Positions 24,546-35,840 of a stretch of DNA of 64,000 nucleotides are shown in pieces. Positions within the stretch are counted from its first letter, which is position 1. Every line of letters starts with the position of its first letter. Location of the stretch: NCBI GenBank assembly GCA_039000515.1, contig JBCFYV010009882.1, positions 57,652,277 through 57,716,276 on the forward strand, given 5' to 3'. Position numbers and translations under genes: made by a program. Source of the DNA: Timema cristinae (Eukaryota > Arthropoda > Insecta > Phasmatodea > Timematidae). The notes below the pieces were generated by a model. The model saw nothing but the letters and a program-made list of their open reading frames with translations. It did not search any database and had not been told where the DNA came from.

Positions 24546-25745
24546 TCCTGTAAACATCGTCAAGTCCTTATGACTTAAAGTATAGTTTTTGTTCAAAAAA
24601 ACTAGACAATGTCTACTAGATATTTTGATATGTTATATGTTGTATAGTCGAAGCCGACTTTGTTTTGGTTTGTTTAATATAATGTCGAATGGACAGTTAA
24701 TCCATTTAGAGTCTTGCTGACTTCAAGACGAAAAAAAGTTTATTTAATGGGTTAAATATTGTGTCCTACAGTCTGAAGGACAAGTCTCGTTTTTGACTAG
24801 TTAAGATTTAGTATATCAGTACTATCCACTATTTTTCTCAGTGTCCTTATGATACAGACTTTACGTTATGAGCCGTTGGCTTGGAATGCAGTAATGTCTT
24901 AGTCAAAGACTTACTAACCTCCACCAGTTCCATTTATATATTTTGAGCTAATGTTTCTCACGACGCCGAGGACGTCATGTGCATCTGTTTAATATTTGGA
25001 TGGCTACAACCAGGCTGTCTGTCTTGTTTTTCCAAATCACATTTGGATTCATGGAAATCTATGTTTCAAGTTGGTCAAGTAGTCACGCTTCACGTGCGGT
25101 ATAAGCTTCGGTGTGCAACCCGTGGAACTGCACTTGAGTCATGTGGGGTCCGCGCAAATAATACTTTTTTTTTGCTTGGTTTTAGGCTCCTATTGTTTTT
25201 GTGTTGCTCTTAGTGTAATTGCAATTAGAATTGTTTGTACTATTGAATGCTCTGGCAGTACCGAAAGGGAAAGAGACCAGCCATAGTACTATTTTGTAGA
25301 CACCTGTTTATTAGCCATCAACCAAGGTTATCCATAGACCTGTCTATTGTGTATCAATATACAAAATGTTTTAAGGATATTATCTTAAAACCCAGTCAAG
25401 CAAACTGATTAAAATCTATATGTATGTCTTGTTCGATACCTTTTGTTAATAATTACTTAATTGTTTTCTCCTTTAGAAAACCTAAACCTGTAGCTTGGCT
25501 CTTGCTCAGCCCTTGTAGCTGCAGCAAGACAATTAAATTTCACAAGTCTTATTATTTGCAACAAGCTTCAAACTTATAACCCTGTAACATTATTGAAAAC
25601 CTAATTCTCATTATTTCTTTTTTTAATACATTTACTTATTGTTAAACAAATTATCTATTACATTTAAATGCCACCTTATATTTCCAGTGGTGCATCATTG
25701 GGTACATATGTAATTTTAAATAATTCTAGTTTTCTATGTTTCTGA
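24546..25745. other. moderately complex unique sequence
   Basis: Composition is more balanced than in most of the window, especially 24960-25220, where a 78-codon plus-strand open frame lies. No family was recognised. It may be transcribed sequence belonging to the candidate promoter at 24377. Confidence 0.35.
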
Positions 25746-25749
25746 GCTA

Positions 25750-26160
25750 TTAACGCCTGTGGTCACGTGACGGCGTAAAACTTGCAACACGTAAAAGTTA
25801 AAAAAAAAATAACCTAAGGCTTATATCCTAGGATTTCCATACTAAGTAAGTCTATGTCAAATTTATGCTTTTTATGATTCTTGGTTTAAAAGCTACCCAA
25901 ATCAGTGGTCAAGTGTTCTAGGACTTTAACTTCTCAAAATTAAAATGTCATGCTCAACGTCCATACATTCAGGTTTCATACATTATTTTACAAATCTTCA
26001 TCCTTATAATTATTTTTTTGTGGTTACCCACACCAGTGGTCAAGTGCTCTAAGAAATTAAACTCAGACTAACAGAAAAATTATAAAAAACAAAACATTCT
26101 AGGGATGCAAACCTTTAGGTTTCTCAAAGTACAGAAATAATGTTAATTTATCTTGAAGTA
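25750..26160 (+). repeat. second block of ~138-bp tRNA-like units
   Basis: Three units start near 25755, 25893 and 26023. The last two share GCTACCCAAATCAGTGGTCA and GTTACCCACACCAGTGGTCA at their starts, then AGTG(C/T)TCTA(A/G)G and a run of TTAAACTC type. The unit at 26023 also has a GGGATGCAAACC box B-like stretch about 75 bp on. They match the array at 22.4-23.4 kb in order and spacing. Confidence 0.6.
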
Positions 26161-27234
26161 ACAGTGTTTATACAAAACGATAGAGTCTATATGATTTGTA
26201 TAATTATATTTTATTTTTGTACTGTTCTCTCCTTTTTTCCTATGGTGAGTTCCACCTGCCTGGTAATGAGAGGAGTCATCTTTTTGTCTTTATACATAAT
26301 TATCTAAGCGAATTTAAGATCAAATCAAAATAAGATGTGGAATGTTACCTGTATACTTATTATATACAAAAAAACATTTTTTTACCTACTAATGTGATTA
26401 CGAAACCACAAAGAAAACCAAAGTATCATTCCTTTATGGATTTAAAAGTGAAATATCTCCTGGAATGTCTCCTTGGCCTTGAAGTTGATAATTTCCCTTG
26501 GTGATGAATTTATGAATAACTATAAAGGGTTTTAATTTTACTGCCCCTTATGAGGTCATTAAAGATATTATTTGTTGATCAACAACTTAAAACATTTCCG
26601 TAAATGTTATAGATAGGTATTTTATGACCAAAAATCATCTAAATCTATTTTGTAGTCATACAATAATAAACGAACATTCAGAGGTAGAGAACCTATCCTT
26701 TATATATTTCCAGAATTTCCAGTATCAAAAATAAAATCCCGTATGTTTCCAGTATTTCTAGTATTGGTAGACACATTCCTTCTCCATAATTTTCCTTGTG
26801 TTAAGAATCAACATATCTGTCTTCCTTCATATCAGTAAATTTGTTTTCCATTTCTTTAATAGTAGTGGACAAGCTATAACCTCTTTAAAAAAATTTGATT
26901 CGTTTCCCTGGCATGTCATCACGATGAGTACATGTGTAGTTTTCAGGATGTTTCATACTAAGTTCTTCAAAAAGACATAAATCCATTAAGAGGAAATGTG
27001 AACATAGACCTACACACACTCAACAATTGATTTTAAATTCTAAATTTAAAATGCAATCATGAATGCTAAATATTTATTATGTTGCTTGGTTAATTAGTTT
27101 TACTCTGATCTACAAAAAATAATAAGTGGAAAGGAAACTACAAACAATCATACCTTTTAATGGTGTACAAACACATAAATAACTCTACCACGGGGCCACA
27201 TCTCAGTAGTGAGCTCAACCTTAACAACAAAAAT
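26161..27234. other. AT-rich sequence, nothing recognised
   Basis: No coding or repeat signal was recognised. Confidence 0.5.
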
Positions 27235-27275
27235 AGAGTGCATCCTAAAAGGGTAGTAAGATGCAGCCCAAAAAA
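27235..27275 (+). mobile_element. SINE 3' tail fragment
   Basis: AAAGGGTAGTAAGATGCAGC matches the shared SINE-A/B tail; the rest of the element is missing. Confidence 0.5.
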
Positions 27276-28735
27276 ATAATAATTAAAAAATCATATCAGT
27301 ACAACTATTGCCAGCCCTTAACACAACTTTTAGTCTAAGATCAAAGTGATCGGTTTTAAACTTTTAAAAAAATCCTGATAAAAATAAATTTTTATTCTGA
27401 ACAATAAAAAAAAAGAAATCATTTAATTCCTTTGTAAGATTATAATTTTACATATTGTATCTAAAGTAACTAGTTTTTGAGAGGTTATATGAAACTCTTA
27501 TGGCTTAGAGAAATATTTTCTTGCAAAATTGTTTCACTGAGTTGAAAGATTGAAAAAAAAAATTGTAATCAAACGAATGGGAACTGAGATACACTACATC
27601 TAGAACCACTCGTGAGTCTGGCATTTTGGTTTTAATCAGCATTTCATGAGTAAACCTTGGGGACATCAATGGAAATATAAGTAATTCTATTTTTGTTCTC
27701 TTGCTCTGAAATTGATATTTTGCCCTATAAAAAAGTTATTGAACGAAGAAATCCATTTTTAAAAATAGTTAGAACAAGATGTTCAGTTTTTTTGGAAGAT
27801 TGTGTGGAAACCTTAAGGTTTGGAAAACATTAGTAAAGACTATAAATGGTTGGCTTTCAAATAGCTTTAAAACAAACAGATAAAAAAAAACATTCGGATC
27901 ATTGATTTAAAAGTTATAGGCGTAAAACAAATTTTAACCGCAATTTTCCAATGTGGCGGCTCCAATTGCATTCCACCAATACTTAAAACGTTTAAAATTT
28001 CTAGCTAGCTATAAATAGTACGATTTCCAAGTTTAATGCTCTTTCCTTTTAGGTGGACTATTATGAGGCTCTGTAAATACCAAACAATAAACCAAACTAA
28101 AAAATGATTTCCCTTTGGATTTAAAATAAGAAAATCGTTCTTTAATGAACTCTTTGGGTTGGGCGATCAAGATAATATAAACGGAAATAAATCTACATTC
28201 AATATGCTAATACACCATTGATCGCTTATTTTAAGACAAAAATTTCAAAAAATATAAATTAGATTTGTCTTAATTCGTTTGATAAATGAACTAACACGTA
28301 TTAGGTTAAAATTTACATTTATATATAAAAAATTACCGCATTCAGATACATTCAGTGGTTATTTAGTTATAAGTGAACATACGAATGTTCAAAAATTCTT
28401 CTTTATGTATAGAGATGAGCATGGACACAACTTTAGCTTTAGGAGTGTCGAGCATCATCTCATCTACACATCAAACAAATGTATGTATTTTGAAATACGT
28501 TATCTGTTGGGCGTGTAACGTCTCCATCATTATTTCTACAGTCAGATGTGGTAAAAATAGGTTCTGCTGGCAATCAATGACTGAAACTAATCAAAATAAT
28601 TAATTCCTCGGAAATAAATTGAAGTTTCAGTTTGTTATTATTAATAACACTGTGAATTCACAATTTAATTTATACGAAGAAATATGAATATGGAAAGAAC
28701 AGTATTTAGAAAATTTACCCGTATTCACGTTGAAG
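27276..28735. other. AT-rich sequence, nothing recognised
   Basis: No gene was recognised. Two overlapping plus-strand open frames at 28279-28603 (79 and 76 codons) show no family features. Confidence 0.5.
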
Positions 28736-28830
28736 AAAAATTTAAAACAATTTAGGGGAAAACCCCAATACACCCTAACCAGATTTGCTCCCCATTACTT
28801 CGCTCATTTTTAAACCAGATTAGACCAACA
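28736..28830 (-). mobile_element. SINE-A fragment, diverged
   Basis: The plus-strand view CAATTTAGGGGAAAACCCC followed by ACACCCTAACCAGATT and GCTCCCCATTA matches the body/head junction of minus-strand SINE-A copies. Both ends are lost. Confidence 0.45.
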
Positions 28831-29689
28831 TTACGTTTGATTCGTTTGCCCACCGCGAAATATAAGTTTGGTCCAAATAATTTCCAATGCGATCGTTTAG
28901 GAAAAATTAGTGTGTACCACTTTGTTCGTAATTGGTGTTATGAACACACTTAATAATGAAAATCACTCGCTTTGGTGGTCACGTGGTATATGACGTAACT
29001 TTCGTAATATATTAATTGGGGGAGCTTCTGTTTTAATTCTGCCCACGTGTGCCGTACTTAGTGTTCTATTTCTTAAAAGGGTTTCCCCCTTTCCATCCAC
29101 AATAATTATAAATATACTAGTAGGTCGTTGCAGCGATGGCTACAGATTATTGTACTAAAGTGTATTTTAAACTTTTTGTTGTGAAAGGATCTATAAAATA
29201 AGCCCTCACTCACCTTTAAGATAATAGTTTACTCGTTAAAGGCTATCAACTCTACTTATATATATTTTTTTTGTGTGTAATTTAAAAAAACACGTATATT
29301 TCCCTCCTTCACACCCTAATAAGAACTTTAAAACTACCCCGCTATCTATTCGTTGAACCAAAGATCTCAAGTAACAATTCAGCTGATCTTATTTTAAAAC
29401 CAAGACAAATATTTTATTTACCAATATACAGCTATAAACAAATCATTGATTCCATGTTGATGTAAACATAGAATTATTGTAAAGATGAACCACTACCCTC
29501 ACAGAAAGAAAATATGGAAAATTCTCTAGGAAAATTGGGTATTAGTTTTAGTCCACTATTTCTCCCGGCATCCTGATTACTTAATCTTTAGAATGAATGT
29601 TTGTTTGTAAAAATTGTGTTTAGTCATTTCCTCATAATTTCTATTCCTGGAAACGGGCTTAACAAATTATATATAAGATATAAAATAGA
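28831..29689. other. AT-rich sequence, nothing recognised
   Basis: No coding or repeat signal was recognised. Confidence 0.5.
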
Positions 29690-30216
29690 GATAATGATAA
29701 AATGTGATAGTGAAAAATGAGAATTTAAGCGTTTGAGTGTGTGATTGTGTGTGTGGGTGACTGTAAAAATGAGAGTGCGAGTGTGAGAAATGAGTATGAG
29801 AAAGGAGTGTGAGTGTGATAAATTGAGTGTGGAGTGTGATCAAGTGAGTGTAAGAGACTGAGAATGAACAATTGACAGAGATCGAGTGAGTGTAAGCGAT
29901 TGATAATGAGCGTATGTGTATGTGTTGGAGAGAGAAATACTGGAAGAAGAGAATAAGAGAGAGTGTATGTGTGTGGAGAGAGAATGTTTGTGAGAGAAAA
30001 AGTGAAAGAGAGCGTGTGAGAGAAAGATAACATTTTCGGGAGATTGCGTGATATAGTGTGTGAGAGAAAGAGAGAGTGTAAAATTTTGGGTGAGAGAAAA
30101 TGTGAGGGCTTGGGAGAGAGCGTTTGAGAAAGATAGTTAGAGAGAGAGTTATTACTTTAGAGAGAAATATATTAGATTGAGAGAGTTTAAGAGAAAGACT
30201 TTTAGAGAAATAGTTA

Positions 30217-30270
<54 letters not shown>

Positions 30271-30840
30271 GCAACGCGTCTTACTACCCATTCGGGTTAT
30301 ACGCACTTACGCTAATGTGTAATGGTAGGGTGATTGTGAGATGAAATGAAGGACCTACAGTTTAACGTGGAATCCGAACCACGGTGGAGGCCTGGCATTC
30401 CCCACATTCACAAGATGTCTTGTCAGAGGTGAAGGAAGGGTTTGGTAATCAGATAAATCTTTGCCGGGGCTGAGAAATAGTTAGAGAAATAAATTGATAA
30501 AAAGGTTTGAGAGAAAGAGAGTGAGTTTGAAAAACAGTGGTTTTTAAAGAGTTGGAAATAGAAAAAGGGTGAGTTATAGAGAGTCAAAGTGAGATACTAA
30601 GATTGAGAGAGTTTGAGATAATGAAATAAGAAAGAGTTTAAGTCAGAGAGTTTGAGAGGAAGTTTGAGAGAGAGTTTGAGATAGAGAAAGTTTGGATGGA
30701 GCTTAAGACAGAGAGTATAGTAAATATGATAATGTGAGAGAAATTTTGTGTTAAATAGTGTATATGAGGTTAGTGAGTGTGTAAGAGAGAGAAATAAAGT
30801 ATTGAGAATGGGAGAGAATCAGATAGAGAGAGAGAGAGAG
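29690..30840 (+). repeat. cytosine-poor GA/GT-rich tract
   Basis: Over about 1.1 kb, excluding an inserted SINE, the plus strand is built from GAGAGTTTGAGAGAAA-like and GTGTGAGTGTGA-like words and contains very few cytosines. It ends in a pure (GA)n run at about 30823-30842. The minus-strand open frame across 29725-30033 is a low-complexity by-product. Confidence 0.8.
30217..30471 (-). mobile_element. SINE-B, 5'-truncated, with 12-bp target duplication
   Basis: Bounded by GAGAAATAGTTA at 30205-30216 and 30472-30483. The minus-strand element has the (ATT)n tail, shared 3' tail and body but stops just after the box B position, so the tRNA-like promoter is missing. Except for a few bases it is identical to the copy at 13275. 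An intact duplication around a truncated copy shows that the loss occurred during insertion. Confidence 0.9.
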
Positions 30841-30842
30841 AG

Positions 30843-30996
30843 TGATTGTGAAACTATAGATGTGTTACTCAAATATTACAGTACTTTGAAATATCATTCC
30901 TTCAAATTTATCAACATGGCAATATAACTGAACTTACTGTATTTGTAAGAATGTGAAAACATAGCTGGAGTACACAAAACATTACTTTTAAATATA
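30843..30996. other. short AT-rich spacer
   Basis: Nothing was recognised between the GA tract and the Tigger element. Confidence 0.5.
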
Positions 30997-31509
30997 CAGT
31001 AGATACTCGATAACCCGACATTTGGTTAGCCGACATTCCATTTAATCCGACATATACTTATGACGTGCAATTATTTACTTTGTTGTGCAGTATCCACATG
31101 CGTGTTATTTTCCCACTACCATCGTTACTTTGCTATTTAGTGAGTCACACACCTCCGTGGTTGTAGCTCTGTTCGTCAAACTTAGTGAATGTTTACACTG
31201 TATTTGTTCATACTGTGATTGTATTTTTCATTTTCCCATTAATGCAATTTTATTGTGTGAGAAATATGGCAAGTGAAAAGAAAAAAAAAAAAGAATTAAT
31301 TTCGATTGAAGTAAAACTTCAGGACTTAAAAAGAATAAATTACTAACAAACCATATTACATACCTGTTTATCAATTCTATTTACGGTAATTTGGGATTTT
31401 TTCTCTGCTCTTCACCCTCATCCTTCACCTGTTTCTGTATTAGTTGACATTTCGGTAATCCAACCACCTGTCTGTCCCGTTTGAGTCGGATTATTGAGAG
31501 AGAAAATGA
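30997..31509 (+). mobile_element. deleted Tigger/pogo DNA transposon
   Basis: The left end CAGTAGATACTCGATAACCC is a typical pogo/Tigger terminal repeat and follows a TA dinucleotide. Two further CCGACAT words lie within the next 55 bp. The right end carries GAGTCGGATTATTGAGAG, the inverse-complement counterpart, with its last bases degraded. Only the start of the transposase frame survives, so the element is a non-autonomous derivative made by an internal deletion. Confidence 0.8.
31266..31346 (+). pseudogene. pogo-type transposase N-terminal remnant
   Basis: The 26-codon frame starting MASEKKKKKELISIEVKLQD ends in a stop at 31344-31346. This start is typical of pogo/Tigger transposases just before and at the beginning of the N-terminal psq/CENP-B-type helix-turn-helix. 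The rest of the DNA-binding domain and the whole DDE catalytic domain are absent. It sits in the expected place behind the left terminal repeat of the surrounding element. It cannot encode an active enzyme. Confidence 0.7.
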
Positions 31510-32672
31510 AAACATAGATTAACTTTTGTATTTGTATTGTGCTTCTATTAGCTAAAAGGAATATCAAAACCCTTTATTTGAAAAAAAAAATCAACACCAA
31601 AACTCATACTTTAATGGTTAAAATGGATATTTTTAACATTATTCAAGATCAATTTTTTTGTTTATTTTATATTACAAACTATAATACATATCAAAACATT
31701 TTTAAATAACTTTTTATCATGCACGAAACAAAATATAGACAATATTTTCACGAATCAAACAACTTAACTTATTAATTTTCGAATTATGCTCAATATTATT
31801 GATTTAATTGCGAATTAACGATAACAACATTCCAATAAAAATAAAAAATTCCCTAGATTAGGCATCTCAATTTAGATGTGCTATGACCAGCATCCAAAGA
31901 GAAATATTCATCCAAAGAAAAATTGTTATGTGTTCGGAACCAACAGACAAAGATTGAGCTATATTTTTTTTATCCAAAGAGAATTTTTTTATTTAGAGAT
32001 TTACAGCCGTGCAGCAAATAACGGTTTCCATTTTGATTAAACAAAGGATTAAAAAAACTGTAAATTCACTGAGAAAATAGGGTCTTAGTGGAAAAATACT
32101 ATTTTTACCGGTATCTTGGACTCCTAACCGTTAAAATGAGTGGTCGTTTGTAAACATTTGTTCAGTAATTTCCACACAGATTCTATTACCGGAAAGTATC
32201 TTACCAAAATATATATAATATAGGGAGTTTCTTTAAATTCAACCTAACTCAAAACTATATGGGTTGAATATGTGGACATTTCTGCTGTGTATTAAGACAG
32301 TAAGCGAGTTCATTATAATTATTATATGTAATGATATAATATAATAATATATATCAGTTATTATATTCTGAGTATGTAATTAAGTAAAGAGAGTACTGAG
32401 TTGCTAAATAAAAAAGATAAAATAAAAAACAATTAACATTTACAAAACAAAAATCTAATTTATATTTTAGTATTAATAAATGTTTCAATCCACAGCAGCC
32501 TCGTAGAACCGATACCAATACTTATTTATTTGATGAGATAGTATACATGAGAATAAACCATTTTATCCAGTGTTATATCTTAAGATCCTAATTGTTGTTA
32601 AAATATAGCTTATTATACTTTGTGGGCCTAATTACTTACAATTGTATGTATTTATTGTGAATATACTTATTA
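31510..32672. other. AT-rich sequence, nothing recognised
   Basis: No coding or repeat signal was recognised. Confidence 0.5.
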
Positions 32673-32881
32673 ACTTGGTTGGGAGACTGCATAGTCCAAG
32701 GCGTCACTCTCGCAGTAAACTAGACTGCTGATGATGGGGAGATCAAAGTTAGAATCTCGTTTGGCAGTACTGAGGGTGGTTTTTCCAAATTGGTTTTTAA
32801 CTCCCCCACCACGCAAGTTCACTCTGGTACATGCTTCTTAAATATAGCTTTCCTTAATCCCTGAAAACATTAGCGTAATTA

Positions 32882-32884
<3 letters not shown>
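32673..32884 (+). mobile_element. SINE-A copy with lost 3' tail
   Basis: It has the head (GTTAGAATCTCG box B region), the GGGTGGTTTTTCCAAATTGG body block and the TTAGCGTAATTAGTA junction, then runs directly into a TA microsatellite where the tail should be. The tail was probably replaced by repeat expansion or deletion. Confidence 0.75.

Positions 32885-32949
<65 letters not shown>
32885..32949. repeat. (TA)n microsatellite
   Basis: A nearly pure TA run of about 60 bp between the truncated SINE-A and element R2. Confidence 0.95.
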
Positions 32950-32957
32950 CCATTTTT

Positions 32958-33990
32958 ACTTTCTCGCTATCTTAGAGGTAGAGAAAGTATTGTGATTGTC
33001 AAAAAAAATTGAACTCGAGATTTTGATGAATGTCGACGTTTCATGACCCCCCAAATCCAAAAAAGTGGTCTTTGCAATGCCGTCTGTCTGTGTGTCTGTT
33101 TAAACTTAAAATTAATAGTAGTTTAATAAAGGGAGAAAGAGAAAGAATTGATTTTCTCAAAATCGAATATAACGATTTTGATTAAAATTCGTATCTAGGC
33201 TTTGATTAAACTTATAAATAAATTGTCAATTTTCACTTTCCTATGGAAATAAATTTTAAGGTACTTTACAGAAGCAGAATTTTCCGTATCTCTGCAACTA
33301 TTCGAAATACTAAATAACTATTCATTGCAAAATTGTAGTATTATTAAAAATACAAAACTTTTACATGAAATATATTTTTATAAAACCAACAGTTTCTGAA
33401 ATATTGGTAAATATATTAATAGAATTTTGTGAGCTTTATTTGTAAAGGGATACTACTTAAGTTTTAACACAATAATTTTTCAATGCCATAGAGTAATTAA
33501 ATATAAGTAAGTTTCTCAAAAAGTTTGTTATTGTTTCTATAACTTCTTAGGAGAAATGTTTGTACAAGAATGATCTATCTCCATTTTAGACTCAATAGTC
33601 AATATTTACATTTTTTTATTGGTCAAACTTTATAAATGAGGAATTTAATAGCAATGCGATGGCATGAAGATTTGCAACACCTAATAAAATATCAAAAATT
33701 TTAAAAAGAAGTTGAAATTTGAATATGAAGTGTTGACCCTTGTGGACCCAACATTAATCTTTTTTATTGGTCCAAACATACAAATAAGGACATTTATTCT
33801 TTAAAAGTAAAATTATAAAATTCAAAAGCGGGACAAAAAAAAGTTTTACCTAGGTATAGTGCAATATATACTGGGGTTTATAGTGTATATTATTTCGTTT
33901 CACATATATTACGAGTTTTTGGGTAAATATCTCCATTTTTAAACAATAGAGCGAGAAAGTCCGCGTGGAGTTACGTACCATTTATTTAGA
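32958..33990 (+). mobile_element. element R, short copy (R2)
   Basis: It opens with ACTTTCTCGCTATC and AGGTAGAGAAAGTATTGTG, and closes with ATAGAGCGAGAAAGTCCGCG and ACGTACCATTTATT. The GACGTTTCATGACCCC block occurs only once, at about 33035, and is joined to the right-hand unit seen in R1 and R3. The first internal copy of the duplicated region is therefore missing, as if lost by recombination between the two units. No coding frame is present. Confidence 0.7.
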
Positions 33991-34121
33991 TTGATGTTTT
34001 CAAACTATGGTTCTATTCTATATAAAGAGAATTATTCTTTATTTAATTCATAAATAACATTTTTTCTTATGTTATATATCTATAAATCTTAAATTTATAT
34101 AACCTTTTTTTATCCTATACT

Positions 34122-34278
34122 TTCTAAATTAGTTGTTAAAGCATTGGCGTACTAAACCAAAGGTCTTGGGTTCGATTACCGTGATCAGGTGTCAATTTTT
34201 CAATTTTCAGAACGATATCTTAGATAAGAGTAAATCTTCCCCAAAACAACTATAATAGCTTTGCCTATTTGATTCTTA
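34122..34278 (+). mobile_element. SINE-D copy 1
   Basis: A tRNA-like head (TTAGTTGTTAAAGCATTGGC then GGGTTCGATTACCGTG, box B at 34168-34180) is followed by CAGGTGTCAA and a body block with TATAATAGCTTTGCCTATTT. The same order recurs at 34474. It lacks the SINE-A/B tail. Confidence 0.65.
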
Positions 34279-34473
34279 AATATGCGAACCCTTAAAATTA
34301 CAATAATTGTACATGTGTCAGCAATAAGCCAACTACCGAGTCGAAGGTAGCTGCCGGTATCTGATAGCTCGTGATCTTAATAAATCACACATTGGTAGCC
34401 GTCAATTTCCACACGTCCATCATAGACTCTGCCTTAAAATATGAGTGAAGAATGACCCTAGGCACGGTACTAA
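34279..34473. other. spacer between SINE-D copies
   Basis: Unique-looking sequence with no gene recognised. Confidence 0.4.
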
Positions 34474-34630
34474 TCCTAGATAGCACAGTAGTTAGCGCAT
34501 TGGCGTACTTAACGAAAGGTCCCGAGTTTGATTACAGTGTCCAGGTGTCAATTTTCAGTATATGATATCTAGATGCGAGTAAGTCCTTACTAGAACAAAT
34601 TAAAATAGCATTGGCTATTTATTCTTATAT
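34474..34630 (+). mobile_element. SINE-D copy 2
   Basis: Box A TAGCACAGTAGTTAGCGC (34481-34498) is a very good match to a tRNA D-arm, and GAGTTTGATTAC (34524-34535) is a weak box B. The CATTGGCGTACT(A/T)AAC, CAGGTGTCAATTTTCAG and TAGCATTGGCTATTT blocks match copy 1 in order. The direct arrangement 350 bp apart suggests either two insertions or a duplication. Confidence 0.7.
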
Positions 34631-35840
34631 AGGTATTTGTTTTTGGAAGTAAATTCTTTTATGTTAGTTTGCTGATGACGATTTTTTTATAATTTAAATA
34701 TTTTAAAGTTGTCTTTTGTGATTCAGTTCAAAATGTGTGTCTGTTAAGTTCTTTACTTTATAAATTATTATTGACTTATATATGTTTTCTAAAAATAATC
34801 ATTTTATATGATTTAACTAATGAATATTTTTGTTAAATATTTTTTATAAAGCGATTTGGTTCAAAGTTATAAATGGGTCATTATTTTAGATGATTAATAC
34901 TTATGTATGTATATTTTTCTAAAATACACTAAATTAACTAAACTTATGAAAGATAATAGAAAATTTCATATTTTTAAAATTTGCCTTAAAGATTTTGTTC
35001 ATAATGTGTATTTGAGCAGTAAAAATTAATTTTAAAAGTAAAAATTATTTTATCGTATTTAACAAATAACTTGTTCCTGGAAATTTGGAATGTGTTAAAA
35101 ATACTAATGAATTTGCTTTGTTTGTTTTTATGAGAAAAAGATTATTTTATAGTAGTTAACTGAAACACTATTGCTGAACATTTATTCCAATATAAAATAC
35201 AAAATATGAGAAAGTTTGTGTTTGTTTTAAACAATTTTTTATATTTATATAAACACACAACTTAGAGTATATAAGAATTCTTTAAATGAACTCATGGTAA
35301 CATTAATATAAGAATATGCTTAGAGGTAAGAAACAATATTTTTAGCTAATCTAAGAAAACTAAAAAGGAAGCTACAGTTTACTCGTAGTTCACATTAGTT
35401 AACTAAATAAATTTGCCCTACTGTGATGAATTAAATTAAAATTAATTTTAATAAAGCTATACTATATTAGATTTTAGGAATAAATACATATTATTATGTT
35501 AGCATTTTCAAAAACTGTCCAAAATGTACTGGATTTTAATGGGGTTAGGGAACCTCTTATGTATAATTGAGGTAGTTCTCTGTTCATGTTATGGACTTTG
35601 TATTAATTTTCACTTGATAAGGATCAATTTTATATTTGTATCCTTCCTTATTTCTTCTATTTAACTATTTACTTACAAATATTTGTATTAAGAAAATAAG
35701 TGTTATTTCATCACATATTGTTTAATAAAAACATTTATAGGATATTATACAAAATGGCTCTCCTAATTTTAGCTGATTTAAAAATATTGCACTCCATACT
35801 GTTTATTTATATTATTTACTACTGGCCTATGGTTAAAACT
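34631..35840. other. AT-rich sequence, nothing recognised
   Basis: No gene was recognised. A 76-codon open frame starting at 35700 runs into the palindrome and has no family features. Confidence 0.5.

Noticed and set aside
24650..24670. Small hairpin AGTCGAAGCCGACTT
   Set aside because: A 5-bp stem with no terminator or RNA context is expected by chance in a 64-kb window.
29725..30033. 102-codon minus-strand open frame rich in Ser, Leu, His and Thr
   Set aside because: It is the complement of the GA/GT-rich tract; low-complexity DNA gives long open frames by chance.
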